Shown in pieces: positions 42,841 through 50,874 of a stretch of 61,180 nucleotides of DNA. The stretch covers positions 1 through 61,180 of the forward strand of contig JBHIBA010000001.1 of NCBI GenBank assembly GCA_046758845.1, in the 5' to 3' direction. How positions within the stretch are numbered: position 1 is the stretch's first letter; each line of letters begins with the position of its first letter. A model generated the notes under the pieces. The model saw only the letters and a list, made by a program, of their open reading frames with translations. It was not told the origin of the DNA and ran no database searches. The DNA is from JBHIBA01 sp046758845 (GTDB lineage Bacteria; UBA8248; JACPRG01; G963555815). Made by a program: the position numbers and the translations under genes.

Positions 42841-43251
42841 ATGGTCGTCACAAGGCAATTTGAGGTCGGCGGGGCCGAACCGGCCGGTGAGTTCCTTTGT
42901 TTCGCTACCTACTTGCCTGTGAGAAGATGGCGAAGTGTTATTCCATTCCTGAGAATGTCGTCACGGGTCCAGAGGCAACTGAAAAAAACTCAAGGCTTGG
43001 TTCGGTGCGGTCTTCGGGCGGACTTTCTTCGTAAACGTTTCTGGACCTTTTCGGTTTGGGCCAACGCGGACTCGGTCAACGACTTTGTGGCCGCCGAGCC
43101 GCATGCTACGGCCGTGGAGAAATTCGAAGCGTGGGCGGAACCGGGAGCCGCATTTGTCGAGTGGACGAGCGATCATGGCTCTATCGACTGGGATGAGGCC
43201 GACAGGCGGCTTCAACATCCGGATATGTCCTTTAACCAACCTATCGGGTAA
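42841..43251 (+). CDS. Monooxygenase-like (dimeric alpha-beta barrel) protein
   Basis: A 136-residue protein beginning MVVTRQFEVGGAEPAGEFLC; the start has GGGGAGG seven bases upstream. The middle (FATYLPVRRWRSVIPFLRMS, then GLRADFLRKRFWTFSVWAN) and the end (DSVNDFVAAEPHATAVEKF, FVEWTSDHGSIDWDEADRRL) resemble small ferredoxin-like-fold monooxygenases of the antibiotic-biosynthesis or spheroidene monooxygenase-like groups. Cofactor and substrate are unknown. The stop lies just before an IS630 remnant. It follows the selenoprotein gene by 75 bp on the same strand and could be co-transcribed with it. Confidence 0.6.
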   Translation: MVVTRQFEVGGAEPAGEFLCFATYLPVRRWRSVIPFLRMSSRVQRQLKKTQGLVRCGLRADFLRKRFWTFSVWANADSVNDFVAAEPHATAVEKFEAWAEPGAAFVEWTSDHGSIDWDEADRRLQHPDMSFNQPIG

Positions 43252-43312
43252 CACTTACTAATCGGAGCATAAAAGATTTGGCATAAGGATGGTTTGATGC
43301 TATGTTTTTCGC

Positions 43313-43638
43313 ATGGACCGTTTGGATGCGCGAACTTTGTCCGCCCAAGCCCAGGAAGACCTGCGGCGCCGCGTGGTCGGGGCGGTGGAAGAGGGCCTGT
43401 CGCAGGCCGAGGCTTCGACCCGAAGAGGGCCGGCAGGCGGTGCGCCTGATCACCGACCGATGTCCCGACCAGCTCAAACCGCCCTTCGCCCTTTGGACGC
43501 GCCAGGCGGTGCAACGGCTGTTGGCCGAGCGCTTTGGGGTTACGGTGTCGGTGTGGACGGTCGGGCGGTATCTGACAGACTGGGGGTTCACGCCGCAAAA
43601 ACCCCTGCGCCGCGCGTACGAGCAGAACCCGGCGGCGG
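43313..43638 (+). pseudogene. Broken IS630-family transposase fragment
   Basis: Two blocks of an IS630 N-terminal DNA-binding region survive in different frames. The first (43313-43414) reads MDRLDARTLSAQAQEDLRRR and continues VVGAVEEGLSQAEA. The second (43428-43638) reads AVRLITDRCPDQLKPPFALW, then SVWTVGRYLTDWGFTPQKP. The helix-turn-helix region between them is deleted and the DDE catalytic domain is absent. The right edge abuts a truncated asparagine synthase gene on the other strand. Confidence 0.8.
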
Positions 43639-43644
43639 CGGTTG

Positions 43645-43841
43645 GCGAGGGCCAAGGGAGCGGAGGGAAGACCGGGGCTCGGCCTCGGATGGAACCGCGC
43701 CTTCCCCGGTTCAGCCGGGTCCAGGAGGACGTAGCCTTCGCCGTCGGGTCCGCGGTGGACGATGGCGTCGTTCATCCGGACCAGCGCCTCCAGGTCCACC
43801 CGCGCCCCGTCCCGATGATAGATTCCTACGATCCCGCACAC
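43645..43841 (-). pseudogene. Asparagine synthase 5' fragment, cut by IS630
   Basis: Starts MCGIVGIYHRDGARVDLEAL and continues VRMNDAIVHRGPDGEGYVLL: the Ntn glutaminase domain of glutamine-hydrolysing asparagine synthase, with the catalytic Cys2 and the HRGPDG motif. After about 60 residues it runs into reverse-strand IS630 sequence, so the rest of the glutaminase and the whole synthetase domain are lost. Asparagine synthase paralogues often belong to surface-glycan loci such as the one to the right. Confidence 0.75.
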
Positions 43842-43964
43842 GGCCCCCGGCCTTTCCTTTTCAATGGAACGAGAACAAAGCCCTTATTTGAATGAGAAGA
43901 AGGGTATCTCTTAAACGAGAGATGTGTCACACGGCATCGTACCTAGAATGCCTGCGAGCAAACA

Positions 43965-45608
43965 TTACTGCTCCGCCTCCCAGATCTTAACCGTCCAACC
44001 CACTCCTGCTGCCAACTTCTTGCCGTCGGGGGAGAAGCCGACTGAATCTGCTGACGACGACCTACCCACGGTTATGATTCCTTTACGTGCCCCTGAGCGA
44101 ACGTCCCACAGTCTCACCTTCTTGTCATAGCCTGCACTAGCAACGGTCTTTCCGTCAGGCGAAAATACTACCCACAGTACTGTTTCAGTATGCCCGATCA
44201 GCGTACGCTTAAGAGCCCCGCTTTGAGTGTCCCAGAGCCTCACCGTATTGTCCCCACTCCCACTCGCCAGCGTTCTACGATCAGGCGAAAAGGCGACCGA
44301 TTCCACACCGTAGGTATGCCCGGTCAGTTTTCGCCTCAATCTTCTTGTTTGCACGTCCCAGAGTATAACCGTCTTGTCCCAACCTCCGCTTGCGAGCGTT
44401 TCGCCGCCGGGGGAATACGCAACCGAATACACGCTATTTGTATGTCCAGTCAGCGTCTGCAGCAAAGCGCCGGACCTGGCATGCCATATCTTCACCGCAT
44501 CGTCAAACCCTCCGCTTGCTACTAGTTTGCCGTCAGGTGAGAACGCGACTGATTTTATGCCCCCGACGTGTTCTTTTCTTGTCCACTTAGGCTTGCCGCT
44601 CCGAACATCCCAAAGTGTCATCTGGCCAGGTTTCGAAAGATTTCCCGCCTCTGCCCCGGTCACTATCATTTTTCCGTCCGGTGAAAAGGCAATTGATACC
44701 ACCCGCCCTTCTTGCTCCATTGTCATGATCAATGAGCCACTTTGATAGTCCCACAGTTTCACAGAGCTATCGTCATAGGAATGAGGAGGCTTCCCCTTAT
44801 CCAGCGCTGTGGCGATCACATAAGCACCAGGCGAGAATGCGACTTGATTTACACTAGAAAACGTCTTTATCGTCCGAACTAGGTCATATAACGCAAAGTG
44901 AATGACTACCCGCGCGACGGCGGGCGACACCCGCTTGAACAGCGTGGGACCGCGAAGCCTATCCTTCGCCCCTCTCGTCGCGAGGTCTACCGCTTCGTCC
45001 CGCAGCAGCGGCTTGGCGTAGTTGATGGGCACGGCGAAGCCGACGTTGGACACGACAGCGCCAAACAGCTTCGCGTTGATGACGCCGATGACTTCGCCCT
45101 CCTCATTCACCAGCGGCCCGCCACTGTTGCCCGGGTTCACAGCCGCGTCAATTTGGAAGACCTTCTGCGCCCCTTTCGTCTGGATTCCCGAGACGATCCC
45201 GCGTGTCACTTTCAGGCTCTCACCTAATGCACTTGCCAGGGGAAAGCCAAACACTCGCACCTCTTCGCCCACCTCGACAGTATTGGAGTTGCCCAGTGGC
45301 AGAATAGGCAAGTTCTTGGCCTTGATCTGGAGGACCGCCAGATCACGTTTCTTGTCCACGCCCAGAACAAAGGCGTTGTAACTCTTGCCGCCAATCGCCA
45401 CCTCCACGTTTGCCGCGTCCTTCACAGCGTGGGCGGCGGTGAGAAGGTAACCGTCGGAGTGCACGACAAACGCCGTTGCCGTGGGTCTGCGCTGCGTCTG
45501 CGCCGTGGTTGGTTGCTTAACGCCAACTGCTAGACCAACGATCAGGACAAAAGCAACGAGGACGACGCTTACACGCCAGCGGACCCGAAAAATGCGCGCT
45601 TTCAACAT
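43965..45608 (-). CDS. Trypsin-like (HtrA-type) serine protease fused to a WD40 propeller
   Basis: A 547-residue protein. Residues 12-30 are a signal anchor (VSVVLVAFVLIVGLAVGV). Residues 40-225 form a S1C protease domain with the full triad: His60 (LLTAAHAV), Asp89 (KKRDLAVLQI) and Ser162 (NPGNSGGPL). In place of PDZ domains the C-terminal 290 residues form about seven WD40 repeats with VAFSPDGK, LASGGxD and VRLWD motifs, enough for one closed propeller. It should be periplasmic or membrane-anchored, with the propeller recognising a partner or substrate. Mean GC is lower than in the flanking glycan genes. Confidence 0.9.
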   Translation of the reverse strand: MLKARIFRVRWRVSVVLVAFVLIVGLAVGVKQPTTAQTQRRPTATAFVVHSDGYLLTAAHAVKDAANVEVAIGGKSYNAFVLGVDKKRDLAVLQIKAKNLPILPLGNSNTVEVGEEVRVFGFPLASALGESLKVTRGIVSGIQTKGAQKVFQIDAAVNPGNSGGPLVNEEGEVIGVINAKLFGAVVSNVGFAVPINYAKPLLRDEAVDLATRGAKDRLRGPTLFKRVSPAVARVVIHFALYDLVRTIKTFSSVNQVAFSPGAYVIATALDKGKPPHSYDDSSVKLWDYQSGSLIMTMEQEGRVVSIAFSPDGKMIVTGAEAGNLSKPGQMTLWDVRSGKPKWTRKEHVGGIKSVAFSPDGKLVASGGFDDAVKIWHARSGALLQTLTGHTNSVYSVAYSPGGETLASGGWDKTVILWDVQTRRLRRKLTGHTYGVESVAFSPDRRTLASGSGDNTVRLWDTQSGALKRTLIGHTETVLWVVFSPDGKTVASAGYDKKVRLWDVRSGARKGIITVGRSSSADSVGFSPDGKKLAAGVGWTVKIWEAEQ

Positions 45609-45863
45609 GGATAAATCCTCCCCTTCGGAACACGGGCTGACACCCGGAGAGTAATCCAGAAATTATCAGGAATTATACACGTGTGCCGTCCCCGGCCGTT
45701 GGCTCACAGGCCATCCCTTGGACAGTCAAACGGCAAGGGCCGGTACAGGAGTCACCGACTCTCGCCCGGCCCCTACATCCGAAAATTCCAATATGTAGCC
45801 AAACGTAGGGGCGGGGCGGAGCTTGCACTGAGCGAAGCCGAGGTGTACCCGCCCGCAAGAAAT

Positions 45864-47267
45864 TTACGCGGAGACGGTTTCCACCATCGGGTCCTCTCGC
45901 CGCGCCTCGAGCCCCAACCCGGAGAGGATTTCCCGGGCGAAGGCCAGATTCCTCTCTACGGCGTCCGCGTTCGAGGCCGCGATTGCATCGGCCGCCTCGC
46001 AGGCCCGCCGCATGGCTTCGCCGTCTTTCATGAGCCGCAAGATCGTCTGCGCCATCTCTTCGCCGGTCCGGACCCGAAGGCCGGAGTCGGACCGCAAGAG
46101 CGCCTCGGTGATCTCCCCCCAGTGGTTCATGTGGGGACCGAAGAGGAGCGGACGACCATGAGCCAGCGGCTCGATGGGGTTGTGGCCGAAGGCCAATTTC
46201 CCTTTCGGGACGATGCTGGCTCCGACAAAATTGAGGGTCCCGAGCCCGTAGAGTCGGGGCAGTTCGCCAAAGGTGTCCACGACGATCACCGCGTCGCGGG
46301 GAGCATCGCCGGCATCGAGCGCGGTCTTTCGCTGGTAACCGACGCCCGCCTTGGAGAACACCTCGTCCAGCTTCAGCGCGTTGCTGTAGTAACTCGGGGC
46401 CATCAAGAGGCGGAGGTCCGGAAAAACTTCCCGAACGCGCCGATAGGCCTCCAGGACGACTTCGTCCTCTCCGGCCCGGACGCTCCCGGCGACGAGGACC
46501 GGGGCTTGGGGAGAAATCCCCAGCCTGCGGCGAATCTCCAGGCGCTCCCCTTCCGCGAGACGAAGGTACTCCAAGTCGTACTTCATTTCGCCGACCACGC
46601 GGATCCTCTCCGGGTCGGCGCCCAGGCGGCGGTAGCCTTCCGCGTCCGCCTCCGACTTCACGCCGATGTAGTCCAGAAACCGGTGAAACCCCCGAGGAAT
46701 GGAGCGGGACACAATCTCGTGGGCTTCGTAACCGTGGCTCATGAACCCGCTGAGGAGAACCGTCCGCGTCCCCGCCCGCTGGGCTTCCCGGCACAGCACC
46801 GGGTAGCTCATGTTCTCTATGAAGAAAACGACCTTGGGGCGAAGCGTCCGGATGACGCGGCGAACCACGTTTCGGAGGTCCCACGGACTGTCGAACACAA
46901 AATCCAACTCTTCCCGCCGGCTGGAGAAATCGAAGGAGTACCGGTTGTTGGTGGAAAGCACCAGATTGACGCCGGGATAAAGCGCCCTCAGGCGTTTGAC
47001 GAACGTGACGACCTGCGTGTTCTCGCCCCCCGAGAGGGCCTCGATCCAGACGGTCGGGCGGCGACGCGCGAGCGCCCTGAGGCCCTCCGGTAAAAACCCC
47101 CACCGGCTCCGGAAGAACCGGTGGAAATAGGGGTCCTCCCCGAACGCCACCCGCTTCAGAAAGGTCACCGGCAGGTAGGCGTACGCCTTGAGGACGTACC
47201 TGACCTCACGCGCCAGGTTTTTTGGATTCAACTTCGCGGCCCCCTTCGTGGCCCCCTTCGCGGCCAT
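45864..47267 (-). CDS. Kdo-transferase-like (WaaA/GT30) glycosyltransferase
   Basis: A 467-residue GT-B glycosyltransferase. It contains the GT30 catalytic glutamate motif PTVWIEALSGGE (Glu82), the acceptor-side RIRVVGEMKYDLEYL, the middle VLVAGSVRAGEDEVVLEAYR and the nucleotide-sugar site VVDTFGELPRLYGLGTLNFV followed by GHNPIEPLAHGRPLLFGPHM. WaaA uses CMP-Kdo; here two CMP-sugar synthetase genes and NeuB lie directly upstream, so the donor may be a CMP-nonulosonate. The start (47267 or a TTG at 47231) lies inside the preceding gene, where a 12-bp tandem repeat is read in two frames. Confidence 0.82.
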   Translation of the reverse strand: MAAKGATKGAAKLNPKNLAREVRYVLKAYAYLPVTFLKRVAFGEDPYFHRFFRSRWGFLPEGLRALARRRPTVWIEALSGGENTQVVTFVKRLRALYPGVNLVLSTNNRYSFDFSSRREELDFVFDSPWDLRNVVRRVIRTLRPKVVFFIENMSYPVLCREAQRAGTRTVLLSGFMSHGYEAHEIVSRSIPRGFHRFLDYIGVKSEADAEGYRRLGADPERIRVVGEMKYDLEYLRLAEGERLEIRRRLGISPQAPVLVAGSVRAGEDEVVLEAYRRVREVFPDLRLLMAPSYYSNALKLDEVFSKAGVGYQRKTALDAGDAPRDAVIVVDTFGELPRLYGLGTLNFVGASIVPKGKLAFGHNPIEPLAHGRPLLFGPHMNHWGEITEALLRSDSGLRVRTGEEMAQTILRLMKDGEAMRRACEAADAIAASNADAVERNLAFAREILSGLGLEARREDPMVETVSA

Positions 47268-47970
47268 TATGCCGGAGCGCACTCTCCCAGGCGGGAAAAA
47301 GCAATTCGGCGATCTTCAGATCGATCCCCGACCGCACGTCCACGCGCCCGGCGAGGTCCCGGATGGGGACCATCCCGACCCGGTACCCCAAGCGGTCTCC
47401 TCTTTTGATGATTTCCCCCCGGGTCGCACAGACCATACCGCTGATCTCCCGGTAAATGGGCTTCCGCTCCGAGCGCGGGGCGTGGCTCGATTCGCCGACG
47501 GGGGTGAGCCTGCCCTTTTCCTGATACCAGAAGTTGGCGTTTTCCTCGCAGGCCACAAACACCGAATCCCAGTCCTCCCGCACGAGGGTCTCGACAATCT
47601 TGTCGATGAGGCCCGGAAGACGGAAGGGATGGGAAACCTCCAGGAGGACCACGACGTCCACCGCGTTTCCTTCGTGCTCTTCCAACCATCCGACGGCGTG
47701 TTGGAGGACCCGCTCGAGGGGGACGCCCGGACCGGCCAGTTCGCGCGGGCGCAGGAACGGCGTCTCGGCCCCTTCCCGGCGCGCCAGCTCGGCCGTTTCC
47801 TCGTCTTCGGTGGTGACGATGATCCGGTCCACCAGGCGGCTGTCCTTGGCCGCATCCAGGGTGTGAACGAGGAGGGGCTTGCCGCGCAGCAGCTCCCGAT
47901 AGAGTCGTTTCCCCTGAACCGGAACGAGGGCGATGACCTGACTCTTCGGGGAGTCAGCGGGCGATGTCAT
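47206..47970 (-). CDS. CMP-sugar synthetase paralogue with altered catalytic motif
   Basis: A 254-residue NeuA/KdsB-type cytidylyltransferase fold that looks diverged. The CTP-binding loop, normally PARGGSKxxxxKN, reads LVPVQGKRLYRELLRGKPLL, so the Arg-Gly-Ser-Lys core is lost. The C-terminal metal motif reads VDVRSGIDLKIAE instead of VDIHDEFDLWLAE in its neighbour. Other family parts are kept (VDRIIVTTEDEETAELARRE, AETPFLRPRELA). It is probably a paralogue of the gene just upstream, overlapping it by 17 bp, with changed substrate or a non-catalytic role. The tail is low-complexity (GREGGHEGGRE). Confidence 0.8.
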   Translation of the reverse strand: MTSPADSPKSQVIALVPVQGKRLYRELLRGKPLLVHTLDAAKDSRLVDRIIVTTEDEETAELARREGAETPFLRPRELAGPGVPLERVLQHAVGWLEEHEGNAVDVVVLLEVSHPFRLPGLIDKIVETLVREDWDSVFVACEENANFWYQEKGRLTPVGESSHAPRSERKPIYREISGMVCATRGEIIKRGDRLGYRVGMVPIRDLAGRVDVRSGIDLKIAELLFPAWESALRHNGREGGHEGGREVESKKPGA

Positions 47971-48712
47971 AAACGTCCGAACCCTTCCACTCCGTCAAGA
48001 CCTCCTCCGCCAGCCACAGGTCGAACTCGTCGTGAATGTCCACGGCGGTGGCCGGATCCTCGTTCCAGAGGATGTCCACGCGGCTCCCCACGCGGCGGGG
48101 CGGCTCCTCCAGAAGGAGGCGGGCCCGGGTGGCGCACGCCAGTCCCGTGTCCTCGCGGTAAACCGGCCTCTTCCTCTGCCGCGAGGAATGCCCCGGGTAC
48201 TCGCCCAGGGGTTCGTACCCTCCGCCTTCGGCGTTCTTCCAGAAGTTCTTGTGCGTCTTGTACGCCACGAAAGCCGTTTCCAGCGTCGGGTCCTCCTGAA
48301 GCCTCCGGACAACCTCATCGATCCATCCGGTGCGGCGGAAGACATCGGTGGTCTGGAGGTAGACGAGGATCCCCACCTCGGTCCCCTCGTTTTCCCTCAG
48401 CCAGTGGCAGGCGTGGGCGAGGGTGTCCTCCGTGGTCGCCCAGTCGGAGGTCAACTCGGCAATCCGGCCCGAAGGGGTGCGGAAGGCGTCGGGCCGAAGA
48501 AACGGCGTCTCTGCGCCCCACTGCCGTGAGACGCGGGCGATCTCCTCGTCGTCCGTGGTCACGATCACCCTCTCGACCCGCTGAGCCTTGACCGCCGCCT
48601 GGACGCTGTGAGCCAGGAGGGGCTTTCCCGCCAGGAGCCGGAGGTTTTTCCGGGTCAGACCCTTGGACCCGCCTCTGGCGGGGACGACGGCAACCACCGG
48701 CCCATCGGCCAT
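47954..48712 (-). CDS. CMP-nonulosonate cytidylyltransferase (NeuA-like)
   Basis: A 252-residue enzyme that would activate a nonulosonic (sialic acid-like) acid with CTP. The catalytic loop VVPARGGSKGLTRKNLRLLA is canonical, followed by RVIVTTDDEEIARVSRQWGA, ETPFLRPDAF and the metal-binding VDIHDEFDLWLAEE. It belongs to the NeuA/legionaminic/pseudaminic group. NeuB (49422-50444) in the same run supplies the acid. Which nonulosonate is made cannot be told, because the earlier pathway genes are not in the window. Confidence 0.9.
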   Translation of the reverse strand: MADGPVVAVVPARGGSKGLTRKNLRLLAGKPLLAHSVQAAVKAQRVERVIVTTDDEEIARVSRQWGAETPFLRPDAFRTPSGRIAELTSDWATTEDTLAHACHWLRENEGTEVGILVYLQTTDVFRRTGWIDEVVRRLQEDPTLETAFVAYKTHKNFWKNAEGGGYEPLGEYPGHSSRQRKRPVYREDTGLACATRARLLLEEPPRRVGSRVDILWNEDPATAVDIHDEFDLWLAEEVLTEWKGSDVYDIAR

Positions 48713-48726
48713 AGCGCGTGGGTTCT

Positions 48727-49425
48727 CTACTCGTCCAAGAGGGGTTGCCGGCCGTTGATGAGCTCGATCATCTTCACGACCCGCTCGGCTCGGGCGGCGT
48801 CCATCGTCTGGTGAATGCCGTGGGGGTGGTACACACTGGCCTGGGGCTCGTAAACGATATGGTAGCCGGATGCGATGACCCTCTTGGCCCAGTCCCGGTC
48901 CTCGACGCCGTTGAGTTCCTCGTCAAAGGGGATGCGCTCCCAGACGTCCCGGCGGATCATGGCGTTGGCATTGTGAAAGAAGGAGTCCTTGACCTGGACC
49001 TTGCGGTCCAGCCCGAAGATGTTCCAGAGGTCCCGCTTGTCGAAGGTGTGGGAGTCGGGCAAAGGTTCCTGCCGGCCGTAGACCGCCGCCACCGCGGGCG
49101 GGCCGAAGTCCGCGGCCAGGCGGTCGAGCCACTTGTTGTGGACCGGGATGCAGTGACCCGACAAACAGACCAGGAACTCGCCTCCCGACGCCTGCATTCC
49201 CCGGTTCAGGGCCCGGCCGAAGCTGAACTCGGAGTCGGTGATGGGGACCACCTTGCAATCGAATTCCCGGACGATCTCCGCCGTCCCGTCCTCCGATTCG
49301 TTGTCCACGACGATAACCTCCCGATTGGTGTAATCCTGCAAGGAGGCCGCCGCCAGGCACCGGCGGATCCACGTCGCTTCATTCTTGGTCCGGATAATGA
49401 TCGAAATCAGCGGTCGGCTGGTCAT
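48727..49425 (-). CDS. GT2-family glycosyltransferase
   Basis: A 232-residue GT-A transferase starting MTSRPLISIIIRTKNEATWI and continuing RRCLAAASLQDYTNREVIVV, then DNESEDGTAEIV, with the acidic donor-binding residues of family 2. The middle FSFGRALNRGMQASGGEFLV and CLSGHCIPVHNKWLDRLA fit the fold. The end shows GVEDRDWAKRVIASGY, with the likely catalytic base. No transmembrane segment, so it acts at the cytoplasmic face. It overlaps the NeuB stop by four bases. Confidence 0.9.
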   Translation of the reverse strand: MTSRPLISIIIRTKNEATWIRRCLAAASLQDYTNREVIVVDNESEDGTAEIVREFDCKVVPITDSEFSFGRALNRGMQASGGEFLVCLSGHCIPVHNKWLDRLAADFGPPAVAAVYGRQEPLPDSHTFDKRDLWNIFGLDRKVQVKDSFFHNANAMIRRDVWERIPFDEELNGVEDRDWAKRVIASGYHIVYEPQASVYHPHGIHQTMDAARAERVVKMIELINGRQPLLDE

Positions 49426-50444
49426 TTCACCTCCACCAAACCGAAGGTGATGGGCTCGTCCTTTTGGATGTGATAGAGGGCGCGGCGGCCCAAAAGCCGA
49501 GGAAGCATCCGCGGGGTCAAACCCCGCAGCGGGGCTTTGGTCGTGAGCATCTCCCGGGTGAGGATCGAGCCCTGGGGGATGTCCACCGCCGCGACCACCG
49601 AACGACGCTCGTCGTCAAAGGAATCGTGTTCCTGGGGCAGGACCCGTTTCTCGGCCGGTCCCGACAAAGCGCGCTCGATGCGCCGGACAGCGTCCACCCA
49701 CCGCCGCAGAGGGTCCGGCTCGGCGCTGAAGGCGTGGTCCGAACCGGGAAGCCGGCGGTCCAGCGTGAGGCGCTTCTGGAGCACTCGCGCGCCCAACGCC
49801 ACGGCCACCGGAGCGCTCAGAAGGCCCTCCTCGTGGTCGTCGTATCCGATGGGCCGGTCAAACTGGCGGAGCCATTGCAACATCTGGAGCTGGCCCTCTT
49901 CGGCTCGCATGGGGGAGCACGCGACGCCGTGAAGCAACGTCAGCTCGCCCCCCTCGAAGTGCCGGACGATTTCCGACACCTCATCCGCGTCGCACGCTGC
50001 GGTTGAGACGAAAACCGGTCGCTTCAGAGAGGACAGCGCATCCAGAAGCGGCGTGTCCGTGTTGCATCCGGCAGGCACGTAGAAGCCGTCCACCTCGAGG
50101 TGGTCCAGGAATTCGAGCGACTTCAGGTCGAAGGGCGTCCCCCAAAAGGTGAGGCGGCCCCGAGCGAATTCGCGCAGACGCGCGAAGGCCTCGCCGTCCA
50201 GGTCCAGGCGCCGGGCAACCTCCCGGGCGTTTTTCCCCAGTTCCGGAAAGGCGGCCTCGGCCCGCCAAAGCGCCTCCCGGCCGAAGGTCGCCTCCGGCGA
50301 GCGCTTGTGAAAATTCACGCCATCGCAGCCGCAGTCCGCGGCGACTTCCAACAGTCTGCGGGCGCGCTCATAATCCCCGTTATGATTCACCCCGATCTCC
50401 GCCACCAGGGCGCAGCGAATGGGGGCAGGCTGGTTTTGGGTCAT
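49422..50444 (-). CDS. neuB: N-acetylneuraminate synthase family protein (NeuB-like)
   Basis: A 340-residue enzyme condensing phosphoenolpyruvate with an N-acyl hexosamine to make a nonulosonic acid. It has the TIM-barrel start ALVAEIGVNHNGDYERARRL, DCGCDGVNFHKRSPEATFG, the metal-binding loop HAFSAEPDPLRRWVDAVRRI and a C-terminal SAF/antifreeze-like domain (SVVAAVDIPQGSILTREML). Typical length. It is the first gene of the run, with a TTGACA/TATGGT promoter 190 bp upstream. Confidence 0.9.
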   Translation of the reverse strand: MTQNQPAPIRCALVAEIGVNHNGDYERARRLLEVAADCGCDGVNFHKRSPEATFGREALWRAEAAFPELGKNAREVARRLDLDGEAFARLREFARGRLTFWGTPFDLKSLEFLDHLEVDGFYVPAGCNTDTPLLDALSSLKRPVFVSTAACDADEVSEIVRHFEGGELTLLHGVACSPMRAEEGQLQMLQWLRQFDRPIGYDDHEEGLLSAPVAVALGARVLQKRLTLDRRLPGSDHAFSAEPDPLRRWVDAVRRIERALSGPAEKRVLPQEHDSFDDERRSVVAAVDIPQGSILTREMLTTKAPLRGLTPRMLPRLLGRRALYHIQKDEPITFGLVEVK

Positions 50445-50874
50445 CTCTGGCGAGGGAATCGTCCCGGCTTGACGAGGTATCCCGCAAGGTCACCCGCAGG
50501 ATGCGGCGAGAACGGCTCCATCCCCCGCATTTCCTCTAATGGCCGGAGCCCATTTACCACTTTCCCGGACAAGAGCAAATCGGGCAGGCGCACACCTCCT
50601 CCGGGCAAACCTCTCCACCCATTTGACCGAAAAACCATACCTTCCACCAGTCGGAACTGTCAAGGGAGATCTCCCGTGGGGGAAGCTCTGGGGGCCCTTT
50701 GGGAAAGATATCCTCGCAAGCCCTAAACACAGAACCGGAGACATCCCCTCAACCGGCCTGCGCTTCCCGCCGCCCGAGCCCCAGGAGGAAGAACTGAAAC
50801 CACCGCTCCTGCCCGCTGTGATAAGATTGCTGTGCCTGCAACGCGACATCTCCTTCTAGCCCCTGGGGCCTGAA
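50445..50874. other. Divergent intergenic region between neuB and a membrane glycosyltransferase gene
   Basis: 430 bp that should drive transcription both ways. A clear sigma-70-like promoter is visible only toward neuB. Nothing coding is recognised. Confidence 0.5.
50634..50663 (-). promoter_or_regulatory. Putative promoter of the neuB operon
   Basis: On the minus strand TTGACA (50663-50658), 18-base spacer, TATGGT (50639-50634). It ends 190 bp before the neuB ATG at 50444. Confidence 0.55.

Noticed and set aside
45800..45855. GTAGGGGCGGGGC...CCCGCC as a dispersed bacterial repeat.
   Set aside because: Only one reasonable copy in the window, and pairing of its ends is imperfect.
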